NCBI RefSeq assembly: GCF_014837245.1
Contig: NZ_JACYFU010000001.1
Coordinates: forward strand, 496,001-560,000
Reading direction: 5' to 3'
Length of the DNA stretch: 64,000 nt
From: Devosia oryzisoli
GTDB taxonomy: Bacteria; Pseudomonadota; Alphaproteobacteria; Rhizobiales; Devosiaceae
In this document: in pieces, positions 8,637 through 17,955 of the stretch
Layout of the letters: each line of letters begins with the position of its first letter
Numbering within the stretch: position 1 is the stretch's first letter
Position numbers and translations under genes: made by a program
The notes under the pieces: generated by a model
The model's input: only the letters and a program-made list of their open reading frames with translations
Databases searched by the model: none
What the model was told of the DNA's origin: nothing

Positions 8637-9809
8637 TCAATTGGCGGTCAAGACCACCTTCGTCCACTCATTCTGGTTGTCGTGGAATTGCTTGTACCCC
8701 TCTGCTGCCTGTTCGAGGGGCAGGTGGTGACTGATGAGCCAGGTGGTATCGATTTCACCCTCCTGGATGCGCCGGAGCAGGTCATGCGTGTACTTCTGCA
8801 CGTGTGTCTGTCCGGTCTTGAGCGTAATGCCCTTCTCCATCATGGCGCCCAACGGCCACTTGTCGAGCATACCGCCGTACACGCCAGGAACTGACACTCG
8901 ACCCCCCTTTCGCACGGCGAGCAAGGCTTGCCTCAGCGCATGTCCTCGGTCCGCACCCGGCGAAATTTTCTGCTTCACCAAGTCGAGGACGTTATCAACC
9001 GCAAATCCGTGGGCTTCCATGCCGACCGCGTCGATGACGGCGTCGGGGCCTATACCGCCCGTCATTTCCATGAGGGCCTCCAGGACATGCGTCTCGCCGA
9101 AGTTGATGGTTTTGGCGCCGAATTTCTTGGCCAGGTCCAGGCGGTGGGGGTGGTGGTCGATGCTGATCACCTGTTCAGCCCCCATCAACATTGCCGACTG
9201 CACCGCGAACAGGCCAACAGGGCCTGCGCCCCAGACGGCCACGGTGTCACCGCGCTCGATCTGCGCATTTTCGGCCGCCATCCATCCCGTAGGCAAAATA
9301 TCGGAGAGGAACAGCACCGTATCGTCGTCCATGCCTTCCGGGACGACGATGGGCCCGACGTCGGAGAACGGCACCCGCACGTATTCGGCCTGGCCCCCCG
9401 GATATCCGCCCGTGAGATGGGAGTAGCCGAAGATGCCGCTCATGGCATGGCCATAAAGCTTTTCGGATGCGTCCTGTTTGGCGGCGGGATTGGAGTTGTC
9501 GCAGGCCGAATACTGCTGCTTCTGACAGAAAAAGCATTGTCCGCAGGATATGGTGAAGGGCACTACCACGCGCTGCCCTTTTTTGAGGCTACTCTTGGAG
9601 CCAACCTCAACCACTTCGCCCATGAACTCGTGCCCGAGAATGTCGCCCGAGGCCATTCCCGGAATCACGCCGTCGTATAGGTGCAAATCCGAACCGCAGA
9701 TGGCGGTGGAGGTGACCTTCAGGATGGCGTCGCGGGGATTGATGATCTCGGGGTCGGGGTGGGTGTCAACGCGGACGTCATTCGTGCCGTGCCAGGTGAG
9801 GGCGCGCAT
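8637..9809 (-). CDS. Zinc-dependent alcohol dehydrogenase (formaldehyde-dehydrogenase-like MDR)
   Basis: 390-residue medium-chain dehydrogenase. Catalytic zinc ligands are in [13 protein letters not shown] and the GHE motif [11 protein letters not shown] structural zinc cluster is in [16 protein letters not shown]. The Rossmann motif is [11 protein letters not shown]. It resembles the glutathione-independent formaldehyde dehydrogenase-like subgroup, but the substrate is not known. The ATG at 9809 overlaps the upstream SRPBCC stop by one base; the TTG three bases earlier is less likely. This ADH-SRPBCC pairing suggests a joint role in aldehyde or alcohol turnover (inference). Confidence 0.9.
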   Translation of the reverse strand: MRALTWHGTNDVRVDTHPDPEIINPRDAILKVTSTAICGSDLHLYDGVIPGMASGDILGHEFMGEVVEVGSKSSLKKGQRVVVPFTISCGQCFFCQKQQYSACDNSNPAAKQDASEKLYGHAMSGIFGYSHLTGGYPGGQAEYVRVPFSDVGPIVVPEGMDDDTVLFLSDILPTGWMAAENAQIERGDTVAVWGAGPVGLFAVQSAMLMGAEQVISIDHHPHRLDLAKKFGAKTINFGETHVLEALMEMTGGIGPDAVIDAVGMEAHGFAVDNVLDLVKQKISPGADRGHALRQALLAVRKGGRVSVPGVYGGMLDKWPLGAMMEKGITLKTGQTHVQKYTHDLLRRIQEGEIDTTWLISHHLPLEQAAEGYKQFHDNQNEWTKVVLTAN

Positions 9810-10351
9810 CAACGGTCTTCCTTCGATTTGCGATTGTCTGCAGTGGCGATTTCGCCTGCTTCCATGAGCATCTTGAAGCGCTTTAGTTCGTGCCGCGCCT
9901 GGATGTTTGGCTCGGCCATGAACAGCTTGGCGACCAGCCGGCCGAGGTCTCCGCCGGGCGGCTGATACTTGATGTTGGCGGTGACGATGGTGCCACGGCC
10001 GGCGGGAGCATCGCTGAAGCTCACGGTGCCTTCGGTCATGATCTGCGACCCCGGAAGGGCCCGCCAGGCGATCCGCTCATTGTCCTTTACATCGGTAACT
10101 TCGGCCTCGAACGTCACCATTTGACCCGCCGGTGCGCGTATGGTCCAACGCGATCGCTGCGGCCCCGTGGGCTCTATTTTTTCGATCGCCTCCATGAACC
10201 GGGGAAGGTTCTGAAAATCCCGCCAGAAGGCAAAGAGCGTCACTCGGGGACGATTGATGGTCACGGACCGTCCGACGACGGCCATCTCGCCCTCTCTGTC
10301 GTCACGCCTTGCCCGTTTCGGGGCGTCATCCTCGCTTTGCTCGAGCATCAT
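9809..10351 (-). CDS. SRPBCC cyclase/dehydrase-like protein
   Basis: 180 residues. The core [19 protein letters not shown] followed by [14 protein letters not shown] and [17 protein letters not shown] is that of COG5637-type cyclase/dehydrase proteins related to coenzyme-Q-binding START proteins. I chose the first ATG of the doublet at 10351, with AAGGA seven bases before it, over the GTG at 10432. The C-terminus is charged ([11 protein letters not shown]). It overlaps the alcohol dehydrogenase start by one base, so the two are translationally coupled. Confidence 0.85.
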   Translation of the reverse strand: MMLEQSEDDAPKRARRDDREGEMAVVGRSVTINRPRVTLFAFWRDFQNLPRFMEAIEKIEPTGPQRSRWTIRAPAGQMVTFEAEVTDVKDNERIAWRALPGSQIMTEGTVSFSDAPAGRGTIVTANIKYQPPGGDLGRLVAKLFMAEPNIQARHELKRFKMLMEAGEIATADNRKSKEDR

Positions 10352-10540
10352 TGCCGCATCCTTTTTTCGGTCGACTCCGTCGAGCAAGCGTGAGTGAAGG
10401 GCTTCGTTCCAGCGTTCAACGCACTTAGACACAGGTTACGAGGGGCGATTTTCCCTCCTCGAAGCGTCCGATTGTTCAGCTTGCTGCGCTGGCGACTGCT
10501 GATTTGGTTTTGTCGGCAAAATTTGCTAACCCATCCGCGG

Positions 10541-10555
10541 GCGCCCGCCGGGCGC
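10541..10555 (+). promoter_or_regulatory. GC hairpin in the rpsU upstream region
   Basis: GCGCCC, loop GCC, GGGCGC lies 46 bases before the rpsU start codon. The 250 bases between the SRPBCC gene and rpsU hold no convincing ORF; they should contain the divergent promoters. The hairpin may be a 5' leader structure of rpsU. No promoter consensus stands out. Confidence 0.3.
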
Positions 10556-10601
10556 TTCCGTCTCGCACCATCGAGGCGTGTAGCTGAAGTTAGGAAAGTT
10601 T

Positions 10602-10835
10602 TTGCAAGTCCAAGTACGCGACAACAATGTCGACCAAGCCCTCCGTGTTCTGAAAAAGCGCCTGCAACGAGAAGGCGTGTTCCGCGAGATGCGGCTGCGC
10701 AAATATTACGAAAAGCCTTCGGAAATGCGGAACCGTGAGAAGCAGGAAGCTGTGCGTCGCACGCGCAAGGCTGCACGCAAGCAGGCTATCCGCGAAGGGT
10801 TGATCGCTGGCCCCAAGCCGCGTGCCGCCCGCTAA
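10602..10835 (+). CDS. rpsU: 30S ribosomal protein S21 (TTG start)
   Basis: 77-residue bS21, [20 protein letters not shown] then [18 protein letters not shown] and a basic C-terminal tail. It binds near the 16S rRNA 3' end in the small subunit. The family N-terminus begins at the codon TTG 10602, preceded by AGGAAAG; no ATG gives the conserved start. A TTG start together with the RBS suggests translational tuning. It is monocistronic, with a UUCG hairpin after it. Confidence 0.95.
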   Translation: MQVQVRDNNVDQALRVLKKRLQREGVFREMRLRKYYEKPSEMRNREKQEAVRRTRKAARKQAIREGLIAGPKPRAAR

Positions 10836-10857
10836 GTCGGCGTCGAGTCCTGGCGTA

Positions 10858-10877
10858 TCCCTCCCTTCGGGGAGGGA
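10858..10877 (+). terminator. UUCG-capped hairpin downstream of rpsU
   Basis: TCCCTCCC (10858-10865), loop TTCG, GGGAGGGA (10870-10877): eight perfect pairs with the very stable UUCG loop, 22 bases after the rpsU stop. There is no U-tract, so it could be a terminator or a 3' stabilising structure. Confidence 0.6.
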
Positions 10878-10981
10878 CGTCATCGGCGATTACAGTCTCA
10901 CAAGCCGGCGATGCGTCACGCAGGCTCATTGCATTCACCGTTCACCGCGCTAGACAGAGCCTGAACACGGAGCGTCTAACG

Positions 10982-11716
10982 GTGGAAATCTCTCTCCCGG
11001 TGGTCTTCGGAGCAGGCATTCTGAGTTTCCTCAGCCCCTGTGTCCTGCCGCTTGTACCGCCCTACCTCACCTATATGAGCGGCGCTAGCTTCGATCAGCT
11101 GCGAGCCGAGTCGCGCTCGGCCGGCGTGCTACAGCGCCGGGTGGCGGTGACGTCTATCTTTTTCATTCTCGGCTTTACCGTTGTGTTCGTCGCCCTAGGG
11201 GCGACGGCTACGGCATTCGGTCAGGCCTTCCGCCAACTCCTGCCACTTCTGACCCCTGTCGCTGGCGTTATGATCATTGCAATGGGGCTCCACTTTCTTG
11301 GAGTCTTCCGCATCGGCCTGCTGGATCGGCAAATCCGTCACCAGGGACCGGGCGTGGCTTCCGGGCCACTGGGCGGATTTCTGTTGGGGTTGGCGTTTGC
11401 CATCGGTTGGACACCCTGCATCGGGCCCATCCTTGCCACAGTGCTGTCCATTGCTGCGGGGCGTGATACGGCGTGGGAGGGAGCGTCCTTGCTGGCTCTC
11501 TATTCGTTGGGCCTGGGTGTCCCGTTCTTCCTCGCCGGCATCGCGGTGGGGCCCTTTCTGGCGTTCTTCAATGGCTTCAAGCGGCATCTGCACACCGTGG
11601 AACGGATCATGGGGGCGCTTCTGGTCGTCACCGGTGTGTTGTTCCTCACAGGCAACTTTACCCGCATCTCCTACTGGTTCCTCGAGACGTTCCCAGGTCT
11701 CGCCCAATTTGGCTAA
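10982..11716 (+). CDS. ccdA: Cytochrome c biogenesis protein CcdA (thiol-disulfide transporter)
   Basis: 244-residue membrane protein with six predicted spans. It passes reducing equivalents from cytoplasmic thioredoxin to periplasmic thiol proteins for cytochrome c maturation. The two conserved Cys-Pro motifs are SFLSPCVLPLVPPYL near the N-terminus and IGWTPCIGPILATVLS in the middle. The start is GTG 10982. No partner (resA/ccmG-like) gene is adjacent; the next gene is an unrelated acetyltransferase. Confidence 0.94.
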   Translation: MEISLPVVFGAGILSFLSPCVLPLVPPYLTYMSGASFDQLRAESRSAGVLQRRVAVTSIFFILGFTVVFVALGATATAFGQAFRQLLPLLTPVAGVMIIAMGLHFLGVFRIGLLDRQIRHQGPGVASGPLGGFLLGLAFAIGWTPCIGPILATVLSIAAGRDTAWEGASLLALYSLGLGVPFFLAGIAVGPFLAFFNGFKRHLHTVERIMGALLVVTGVLFLTGNFTRISYWFLETFPGLAQFG

Positions 11717-11838
11717 CGCGGTAAGCCGCGTTTAACCCTGCCGGACTTTTTGAAGACCCGCGGTCTTTCTCTGCCGAGGCTTTTAGCGCTGGTTTACCCT
11801 CGACCGCCAAAGTGGCCGCGAAGTCTGGGGGTAAGAAG

Positions 11839-13074
11839 ATGATGATCTCTGATGCTGAGAGCGTGCCGCTGATCGGCGCTGAGGTCCCTCGGGCTGCGGG
11901 CGCGGCCGTCAAATCGCAGAGCACCCTTTCCGTCACCGTCACGTCGGATATCGATGCTGTCGCCCCCATCTGGAGCAACCTCACACAGTCCGGCATCGAG
12001 TCGCCAGGGCAGTCTTTCGGTTTCATCCGTCACTGGATCGCCGACAGAACCATTCCGGTGAACGATCAGCGCTACGTCGTCGGGTTTGCCGAGGGGAATC
12101 CGATTGCCCTTCTGCCTTTGCATCGGCAGGCGCGTCGCGGGCTGTCGATGTTCACCTGGTTTCCCGGCACGCAGGTGGGCTGCAACGCGCCTATCGTCGA
12201 CCAATCTGCCCTCGCATCTCTCCCGACGCAGGATCGATGCCGACTGTGGAAGGGCATGACCGCGGAACTTGATGCAGACCTGCTCTATCTGCCCTTCATC
12301 CCGGAAAAGTGCGACGGCCAGAGCGGACTGTTCGGCGAACTGGGAACGCGTGAACCTGCCGACATTCTTTATCGGTCGGTCTTCTCCTGCTGGGAAGAAT
12401 GTGATCGCGAGCAGCGCAGCCGGTCGCGGCGCAAACACGATCGGCAGCAAGGCGACAAGCTCGCCGCGCTGGGTAGCGTGCATTTCGAGGAAGTCGGCGA
12501 CCCGGCCGACGTCCATCTGGCCCTGGATGTAATGTTCCGGCAGCGCACGGCTCGCTTCAAAGCGCAGGGCATCCGCGACGTCTTCGTCGAGGATCGGCTG
12601 ATCGATTTCTATCACAAGCTGGCCGAGCCGGCTTCGCAGGTCGATGTGCGATTGCACGTGATGCGGCTGGAGAACGAGATTGTCGCCGTGCGCTACAACA
12701 TCGTGGATGGGGACCGCATGTTCTGTCTCATTTCATCGATGAGCGACGACCCGACGATACAGTCCGGCTCGCCAGGCAAGCAGTGTCTCTTGCGTGTCAT
12801 GCAGACGGTTTTCGAGAGCGGGTACACGATGTTCGACATGGGCGCGGGCATCACTGATGAGAAGCGGCACTGGTGCAACGTTCAGCTGCCGCTCAACCAC
12901 CACTATGTCGGTTTGAGCCTAAAGGGACGCGCGGCTGCTGCCGCCCACCGCCGGTATCAGAACGTGCGGGCTTGGGCGAAGGCCAACCCACAGGTGAAGA
13001 AGACGGTACGCTCTTTTGCGCACTGGCGCGATCGAAAGTCTGCTCAGCCTGTCACTGATTCAGATCAGCTTTAG
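11839..13074 (+). CDS. CelD/BcsL-like GNAT acetyltransferase
   Basis: About 411 residues. The C-terminal half has the GNAT_6 (CelD/FemAB-like) pattern: basic helix [12 protein letters not shown], then [13 protein letters not shown] and [20 protein letters not shown], ending in an [14 protein letters not shown] motif. Such proteins acylate sugars or envelope polymers, and several are linked to exopolysaccharide synthesis; the substrate here is unknown. ATG 11839 has GGGGG eight bases upstream and is preferred to GTG 11812. The 3' end overlaps the convergent radC by 15 bases. Confidence 0.82.
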   Translation: MMISDAESVPLIGAEVPRAAGAAVKSQSTLSVTVTSDIDAVAPIWSNLTQSGIESPGQSFGFIRHWIADRTIPVNDQRYVVGFAEGNPIALLPLHRQARRGLSMFTWFPGTQVGCNAPIVDQSALASLPTQDRCRLWKGMTAELDADLLYLPFIPEKCDGQSGLFGELGTREPADILYRSVFSCWEECDREQRSRSRRKHDRQQGDKLAALGSVHFEEVGDPADVHLALDVMFRQRTARFKAQGIRDVFVEDRLIDFYHKLAEPASQVDVRLHVMRLENEIVAVRYNIVDGDRMFCLISSMSDDPTIQSGSPGKQCLLRVMQTVFESGYTMFDMGAGITDEKRHWCNVQLPLNHHYVGLSLKGRAAAAAHRRYQNVRAWAKANPQVKKTVRSFAHWRDRKSAQPVTDSDQL

Positions 13075-13788
13075 CCCGCGCAACGACGTGTGGCCGGATT
13101 TGCCCACGATAATGTGGTCATGCAGCGTGATACCGAGCGGCTTGGCGATATCAGCGATCTCCTTGGTCATCCGGATGTCGGCAGAGGAGGGGGCAGGGTC
13201 GCCCGAGGGGTGATTGTGCACCAGGATCAGTGCCGTCGCCGATAGTTCCAGTGATCGCCTGATAACCTCGCGCGGATAGACGGGCGTGTGGTCCACCGTC
13301 CCCGTTTGCTGCACCTCATCGGCAATCAGCCGATTCTTCTTGTCGAGGAAGAGAATGCGAAACTGCTCGATCGTCTCATACGCCATCTGCGTGCGGCAGT
13401 AGTCGATCAACTGCGTCCAGGAAGACAGTATGGGCTTTTCGGTGTCGATCTGATCCCTGCCATAACGCTGGGCCACCGCCTGGATGATCTTGAGGTAGGT
13501 GATCGAAGTGCTGCCAAGCCCCTTCACCTCCACCAGGCGGGCAGGGGGAGCGCCCAGCACTTGGGAAAAGGAGCCGAAGCGCGCCAGCAAGTCCTTGGCA
13601 AGGCCTTTTGTATCGCGCTGCGGCAGGAGCAAATGCAGGACGAGTTCCAGGAGTTCGTAATCGGCCAGCGCTTCACCGCCGACCACGTTGAACCGCTCCC
13701 GGGCACGTTCCCGGTGCCCGTGATAATGGGGGCGAGCCACCTTGGCCAAACCTTTGCCCGACGGCTTTTCGCCGGCTTGGTCCGTCAA
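13060..13788 (-). CDS. radC: RadC-family JAB-domain protein
   Basis: About 242 residues. An N-terminal helix-hairpin-helix region ([12 protein letters not shown] then [13 protein letters not shown]) is followed by the JAMM metal site [14 protein letters not shown] and the C-terminus [15 protein letters not shown]. The cellular role of RadC is unresolved despite its name. The start is uncertain: TTG 13788 overlaps the map stop codon (TTGA), and GTG 13740 is an alternative just before [14 protein letters not shown]. The map-radC order is common in Hyphomicrobiales. The 3' end overlaps the convergent acetyltransferase gene. Confidence 0.88.
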   Translation of the reverse strand: MTDQAGEKPSGKGLAKVARPHYHGHRERARERFNVVGGEALADYELLELVLHLLLPQRDTKGLAKDLLARFGSFSQVLGAPPARLVEVKGLGSTSITYLKIIQAVAQRYGRDQIDTEKPILSSWTQLIDYCRTQMAYETIEQFRILFLDKKNRLIADEVQQTGTVDHTPVYPREVIRRSLELSATALILVHNHPSGDPAPSSADIRMTKEIADIAKPLGITLHDHIIVGKSGHTSLRGLKLI

Positions 13789-14621
13789 TTCGCGGCTCGT
13801 GCGGCAAGCGGATTGAAAAGTCCGGCGGGGGAACTGGTGAAAATCTCGCACCCGGTTTCGGTGATACCGATGGAGTGCTCGCACTGTGCCGAAAGCGTTC
13901 GGTCGCGGGTAACGGCAGTCCAGCCATCCGAGAGGATCTTCACGTGCGGGCGGCCCAGATTGATCATCGGCTCGATCGTGAAGATCATGCCGGGCTTGAT
14001 CTCCGGACCGGTCCCTGGGGTTCCGAAGTGGAGAATGTTCGGCTCGTCGTGGAACAGACGCCCAAGGCCATGGCCCACGAAGTCCCGCACCACGCTCATG
14101 CGCTCACCTTCCGCCAGAGCCTGAATGGCCGCGCCGATATCGCCGGTGTGGTTTCCTGGCCTGGCCGCTGCAATGCCCGCTTCGAGGCACTCATAGGTGA
14201 CTTCGATAAGGCGCTCGGCCTTCCGGGAAAGCTCTCCTACCGGATACATCCGGCTTGAATCGCCGTGCCACCCGTCGACAATCAGTGTGAGGTCGATATT
14301 GACAATGTCCCCTTCACGCAGCGGGCGCTCATCGGGGATTCCGTGGCAGACGACATGGTTGAGCGAGGTGCAGAGCGAGTGCCGATAGCCCTTGTAGAAA
14401 AGCGTAGCGGGAACAGCGCCGTGATCGCGCGCGAACTCATAGGCCACCTTGTCCAGCGTCGCCGTCGGTACGCCCGGCTCCACATATTCCGTCAGAATGT
14501 CGAGTGCCTGAGCGGTCAGTTGGCCGGCCTTTCGCATGCCCGCAAAGCCTTCTTCCCCGTGCAGGGGGATTACCCCCGGCGTGCGGCGGGCTTTGGCAGC
14601 GGCGTCGACATAGGTGATCAT
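13785..14621 (-). CDS. map: Type I methionine aminopeptidase
   Basis: 278-residue pita-bread metalloprotease that removes the initiator Met from nascent proteins. Metal ligands are visible in [37 protein letters not shown] and AQCEHS. It has an N-terminal extension before the catalytic core, common in alphaproteobacterial homologues. It is followed without a gap by radC and is divergent from the molybdopterin-binding gene at 14740. Confidence 0.95.
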   Translation of the reverse strand: MITYVDAAAKARRTPGVIPLHGEEGFAGMRKAGQLTAQALDILTEYVEPGVPTATLDKVAYEFARDHGAVPATLFYKGYRHSLCTSLNHVVCHGIPDERPLREGDIVNIDLTLIVDGWHGDSSRMYPVGELSRKAERLIEVTYECLEAGIAAARPGNHTGDIGAAIQALAEGERMSVVRDFVGHGLGRLFHDEPNILHFGTPGTGPEIKPGMIFTIEPMINLGRPHVKILSDGWTAVTRDRTLSAQCEHSIGITETGCEIFTSSPAGLFNPLAARAAN

Positions 14622-14739
14622 GCGGCTCTCCGATTATCAGGTCCAAGGTAGTCAACTGAGGGTGGGATTGAAAGAGGTCCGCGCTTGACGCTTTGCGGAG
14701 GGGCGGGCATGTCTGGCCACTCCAACCAGGAACTCCATC

Positions 14740-15504
14740 ATGTCCTCTGAAACCCGCGTCACTGCCGGCCTTCTGGTAATAGGCGACGAAATCCTGTCCG
14801 GGCGCACCAAGGACGTGAACATCGGCGCGGTTGCCGAATTCTGCACCGATCTCGGCATCGACCTCACCGAGGTGCGGGTAGTCAGCGACGATATGGGCGC
14901 CATTGTGGAAGCACTGAATGCGCTGCGTGAGCGTTATACCTACGTCTTCACCACCGGCGGTATTGGGCCGACACATGATGACATCACCGCCGATGCCGTG
15001 GCCAAGGCCTTTGGCGTGCCCCTGCCGATCAATGTGGAAGCACGCGCCCTTCTTGAAGCGCGGTGGGCGCAGACTGGCACAGAGGTCAATGCGGCACGCC
15101 TGCGAATGGCGCGGATTCCCGAAGGCGCAGATCTTATCGTCAACTCGGTCAGCGCTGCGCCCGGTTTTCGGATCGGCAATGTGCACGTCATGGCAGGCGT
15201 GCCCGTCATCATGCGCGCCATGCTCGAAGCCATAGCGCCGACCCTCGAGGGCGGACGCAAAGTGCATTCCGTGGCCATCGACGCCGGCGTCGGGGAAGGG
15301 GCCATCGGTGGGCCATTAGCGGAGCTTCAGGCACGTTTTCCGGACGTGAAGATGGGCTCCTACCCACAGATGGGCAAAGGGACAACTGAGTTGGTCCTGC
15401 GCTCGGCGGACGAGGCTCGTCTAGCGGAGGCTGCTGACGCCGTGCGGGACATCGTCGCCCAGGCGCATCGCAAAGCTGGTATTGCACCGCCGGATGCAGA
15501 GTGA
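14740..15504 (+). CDS. MoaB/Mog-domain (CinA N-terminal-like) molybdopterin-binding protein
   Basis: 254 residues. The N-terminal molybdopterin-binding domain contains AGLLVIGDEILSGRTKD and FTTGGIGPTHDDITADAVA, as in CinA. The C-terminal half lacks the CinA nicotinamide-nucleotide amidase domain and instead resembles the COG1058 short form. It may process damaged nucleotides or bind molybdopterin; the exact substrate cannot be told from sequence. It probably stands alone, 74 bases before gpt. Confidence 0.85.
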   Translation: MSSETRVTAGLLVIGDEILSGRTKDVNIGAVAEFCTDLGIDLTEVRVVSDDMGAIVEALNALRERYTYVFTTGGIGPTHDDITADAVAKAFGVPLPINVEARALLEARWAQTGTEVNAARLRMARIPEGADLIVNSVSAAPGFRIGNVHVMAGVPVIMRAMLEAIAPTLEGGRKVHSVAIDAGVGEGAIGGPLAELQARFPDVKMGSYPQMGKGTTELVLRSADEARLAEAADAVRDIVAQAHRKAGIAPPDAE

Positions 15505-15578
15505 TTGGCGTTGCCGCCAAGCTTTGCTAAGGACGTGCCCTTCACGCGTTCAACGGACGCTGCCGCAAGGAGACCAGT

Positions 15579-16076
15579 GTGAGCAATCCCGGCCAGAAAT
15601 CCTTTCCCGTCACCTGGGATCAGTTCCACCGCGACAGTCGAGCCCTCGCATGGCGCCTCGCGGGGCTCGGCAGTTTCGATGCCGTCGTCGCAATTGCCCG
15701 TGGCGGTCTCGTCCCGGCTGCTATTGTGGCGCGCGAACTGAATATCCGCACCGTCGAAACCGTGGCCGTGAAGAGCTACGATCATCAGAATCAGGGCGGG
15801 ATCAAGGTACTCAAGGAAATCAGCCGCCCCGTTCTGGAAGTGGCGCAGGGTGGCGGCAAGGTGCTGATCGTGGATGACCTGGTCGACACGGGCAACACCG
15901 CGCGTGTTGTGCGCGAGATGCTTCCGGGTGCTCACTTTGCGACTGTCTATGCCAAGCCCAAGGGCCGGGAGATGGTCGATACGTTCATCACCGAGGTCAG
16001 TCAGGACACCTGGATCTTTTTCCCTTGGGATCTCGACGTTGCCTATGTCGCCCCAATTTCGGGCGGAACCGACTGA
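15579..16076 (+). CDS. gpt: Xanthine(-guanine) phosphoribosyltransferase
   Basis: 165-residue type I PRTase that salvages xanthine and guanine with PRPP. Motifs are [18 protein letters not shown] (dimer and PRPP loop), the PRPP-binding sequence [17 protein letters not shown] and the C-terminal purine-specificity loop [13 protein letters not shown]. The start is GTG 15579 with AAGGAG seven bases upstream. A tRNA-Leu gene begins 10 bases after the stop, so the tRNA may be carried on the gpt transcript. Confidence 0.93.
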   Translation: MSNPGQKSFPVTWDQFHRDSRALAWRLAGLGSFDAVVAIARGGLVPAAIVARELNIRTVETVAVKSYDHQNQGGIKVLKEISRPVLEVAQGGGKVLIVDDLVDTGNTARVVREMLPGAHFATVYAKPKGREMVDTFITEVSQDTWIFFPWDLDVAYVAPISGGTD

Positions 16077-16086
16077 TCTTGAACAC

Positions 16087-16171
16087 GCGGGCGTGGTGGA
16101 ACTGGTAGACACAAGGGACTTAAAATCCCTCGCCGCATGGCGTACGGGTTCGATTCCCGTCGCCCGCACCA
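16087..16171 (+). tRNA. tRNA-Leu (anticodon TAA), CCA encoded
   Basis: Class II tRNA. Acceptor stem GCGGGCG (16087-16093) pairs with CGCCCGC (16161-16167). The anticodon arm is AGGGA-CTTAAAA-TCCCT, giving anticodon TAA. The variable arm is CGCC-GCAT-GGCG, and the T arm ACGGG-TTCGATT-CCCGT is perfect. The discriminator A is followed by a genome-encoded CCA. It lies between gpt and the RidA gene. Confidence 0.97.
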
Positions 16172-16188
16172 AGAGCTGAAAGAGCCTC

Positions 16189-16569
16189 ATGATCGAACGC
16201 ATCGAGACCGGCATTGCGCCATCTTCCGCTCCCATCAACGATGCGGTGCGGGCTGGAAAGCACTTGTGGCTGGTCGCCATTGCGGAGGACCCCGACACCG
16301 GGGAAATTGTGCAGGGCGGCATCGAAGCGCAAACGCGGCGATGCCTTGATAACCTTTCGATAGCGCTACGCGCCGCCGGCGGATCGCTCCTGAACCTCGT
16401 CATGGTCCAGATATTCCTTATTGATGGCGCCGACGCGGCGGGCATGAACGCTGTCTATCGGGAGGTCTTTACACAACAGCCCTACCCGGTGCGGGCAACA
16501 GTGGTCGTCAAGGAACTGCTGGCCAAGGGGCTACGGATTGAAATCACTGCAACCGCGGTGCTGGACTGA
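16189..16569 (+). CDS. RidA/YjgF family protein (enamine/imine deaminase-like)
   Basis: 126 residues with the RidA fold: APSSAPINDAVRAGKHLWL at the N-terminus, EAQTRRCLDNLSIALRAAGG in the middle and the active-site segment PYPVRATVVVKELLAKGLRIEIT, whose Arg binds the carboxylate of the 2-aminoacrylate-type substrate. It hydrolyses reactive enamines produced by PLP enzymes. The sequence is more divergent than archetypal RidA, so it may be another subgroup. The stop overlaps the next ATG (TGATG). Confidence 0.88.
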   Translation: MIERIETGIAPSSAPINDAVRAGKHLWLVAIAEDPDTGEIVQGGIEAQTRRCLDNLSIALRAAGGSLLNLVMVQIFLIDGADAAGMNAVYREVFTQQPYPVRATVVVKELLAKGLRIEITATAVLD

Positions 16570-16859
16570 TGCTGCTCAAGCGCGAATTGCTCGAGGAGAT
16601 CAAGGCCGGGCGTGTGGACGTGATCTTCCGCCGGTGGAACCGGCCGACGGTGAAAGCGAGTGGGACGCTCAAGACGAAGGTCGGGCTGCTCGCCATCAAG
16701 TCCGTAACAGACATGTCGCCGGACGATGTTTCGGAGCGAGACGCGCAGCGCGCAGGCTTTGCCGACGTGAGCGCCTTCAGGCGCTGGCTCGACACCATGA
16801 AGGACGGCGCTCTGTTTCAGCGGATCGAGGTCGGCTTTATCGGAGAGACGGCGGAGTAG
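16569..16859 (+). CDS. ASCH/PUA-like small protein
   Basis: 96 residues, MLLKRELLEEIKAGRVDVIF then RRWNRPTVKASGTL and IKSVTDMSPDDVSERDAQRA. The short beta-rich layout with the xxGRVDxIFRRW strand matches ASCH/PUA-like domains that bind RNA or modified nucleosides. It is translationally coupled to the RidA gene. Function is unproven. It is convergent with the RluA synthase, with a 15-base gap. Confidence 0.72.
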   Translation: MLLKRELLEEIKAGRVDVIFRRWNRPTVKASGTLKTKVGLLAIKSVTDMSPDDVSERDAQRAGFADVSAFRRWLDTMKDGALFQRIEVGFIGETAE

Positions 16860-16874
16860 CTGTTTCGTCGCCGT

Positions 16875-17543
16875 TCAGAAGGGGGTGGGCGCGACAAAGG
16901 TGGTAAACTCCTTTGTCGTGGGATGCGTGAAGCCCAGTTCCGCCGCGTGAAGCTGGAGCCGGTCGGCTGCTGCCAAGTCTTCGCCCTCTGCATAAAACGC
17001 ATCACCCAGAATCACATGGCCGATGGCCTTCATGTGAACCCTGAGCTGGTGGGTGCGTCCTGTCAGTGGCACCAGACGGAGCCGGGTGCTCCGCTCCTCG
17101 CGTTCGATGACGGTCCACTCTGTCTGGGCCGAACGGCCATGGTCATGGTCCACTCGCTGGCGCGGCTTGTTCAGCCAATCGGTTGCGAGGGGCAAATCCA
17201 CCAGGCCCCGATCCTCGCTCACCACTCCCGCGACGCGGGCGATATAGCTCTTGGTCGTCTCGCGATGCTCGAACTGACTGCCGATGAAGCCGTGGGCGCG
17301 CTTGTTCAGGGCCAGCACGAGGACACCCGAGGTATCCTTGTCCAGCCGGTGGCACATTCCCGCCGTTGGCCAGCGTTGCCGCGCACGATATTCGACGCAA
17401 TCCCAAAGGCTGGGATCCTTGCCCGGCACGCTGAGCAACCCGCTCTGCTTATCCACCACAAGGATATCGTCGTCCACGTGAAGCACCCCGAGATAGGGCT
17501 CCATCGGCGGATGGTAGTCTTTGAGAGTGGGCATGGCTGGCAT
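16875..17543 (-). CDS. RluA-family pseudouridine synthase
   Basis: 222 residues with catalytic Asp68 in the motif HRLDKDTSG, plus SYIARVAGVV and the C-terminal GRTHQLRVHMKAIGHVILGD. This is the single-domain RluA type (no S4 domain), which in model bacteria modifies 23S rRNA U746 and tRNA U32; the target here is inferred only. GAGGG lies five bases before the ATG at 17543. Confidence 0.9.
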   Translation of the reverse strand: MPAMPTLKDYHPPMEPYLGVLHVDDDILVVDKQSGLLSVPGKDPSLWDCVEYRARQRWPTAGMCHRLDKDTSGVLVLALNKRAHGFIGSQFEHRETTKSYIARVAGVVSEDRGLVDLPLATDWLNKPRQRVDHDHGRSAQTEWTVIEREERSTRLRLVPLTGRTHQLRVHMKAIGHVILGDAFYAEGEDLAAADRLQLHAAELGFTHPTTKEFTTFVAPTPF

Positions 17544-17679
17544 GGCTGCCCTCTATCAGCAGCAGTCCTCTCCACACAAGAGGCGCGACGGGCAACGTGC
17601 CTAACATGTGATGCCGGGGGCACGGAACTAGGCCCTAGTGTCTTCGTTGGTCAGACACAGTTCGCAAAAGGAGCAGACC

Positions 17680-17862
17680 ATGCACAAGGATGAAGCCAAG
17701 GGTGCCGGCAAGCAGGCCAAGGGCGCTGTGAAGGACGCCGTCGGTGGGCTGACTGGCGATGACAAGATGCAAGCCGAAGGCAAGTTGGACAAGGCAGAAG
17801 GCAAGGTCCAGCAGAAAGCCGGAGAGCTGAAAGACGATGCTCGGAAAGCGCTCAAACACTGA
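17680..17862 (+). CDS. CsbD-family stress protein
   Basis: 60-residue, Lys/Ala/Gly-rich hydrophilic protein, MHKDEAKGAGKQAKGAVKDA then VQQKAGELKDDARKALKH. CsbD proteins are abundant under general stress in many bacteria; their biochemical role is unknown. AAGGAG lies six bases before ATG 17680, so an in-frame upstream start at 17638 is rejected. A strong terminator follows. Confidence 0.9.
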   Translation: MHKDEAKGAGKQAKGAVKDAVGGLTGDDKMQAEGKLDKAEGKVQQKAGELKDDARKALKH

Positions 17863-17884
17863 GTTGGCGTTTTTCTCGCAAGGT

Positions 17885-17916
17885 AAGGGCCGCCCCTTGG
17901 GGCGGCCTTTCCTTTT
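17885..17916 (+). terminator. Rho-independent terminator after csbD-like gene
   Basis: GGGCCGCCCC, loop TT, GGGGCGGCCT runs into TTCCTTTT. The stem begins 23 bases after the stop. Confidence 0.88.
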
Positions 17917-17955
17917 GCTCTTCAGCCTTCGGGCGAAGCGCTGCATACTCGATAA

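Noticed and set aside
10394-10738. Plus-strand frame overlapping the rpsU leader
   Set aside because: It runs through the rpsU start in another frame and lacks an RBS; rpsU is certain.
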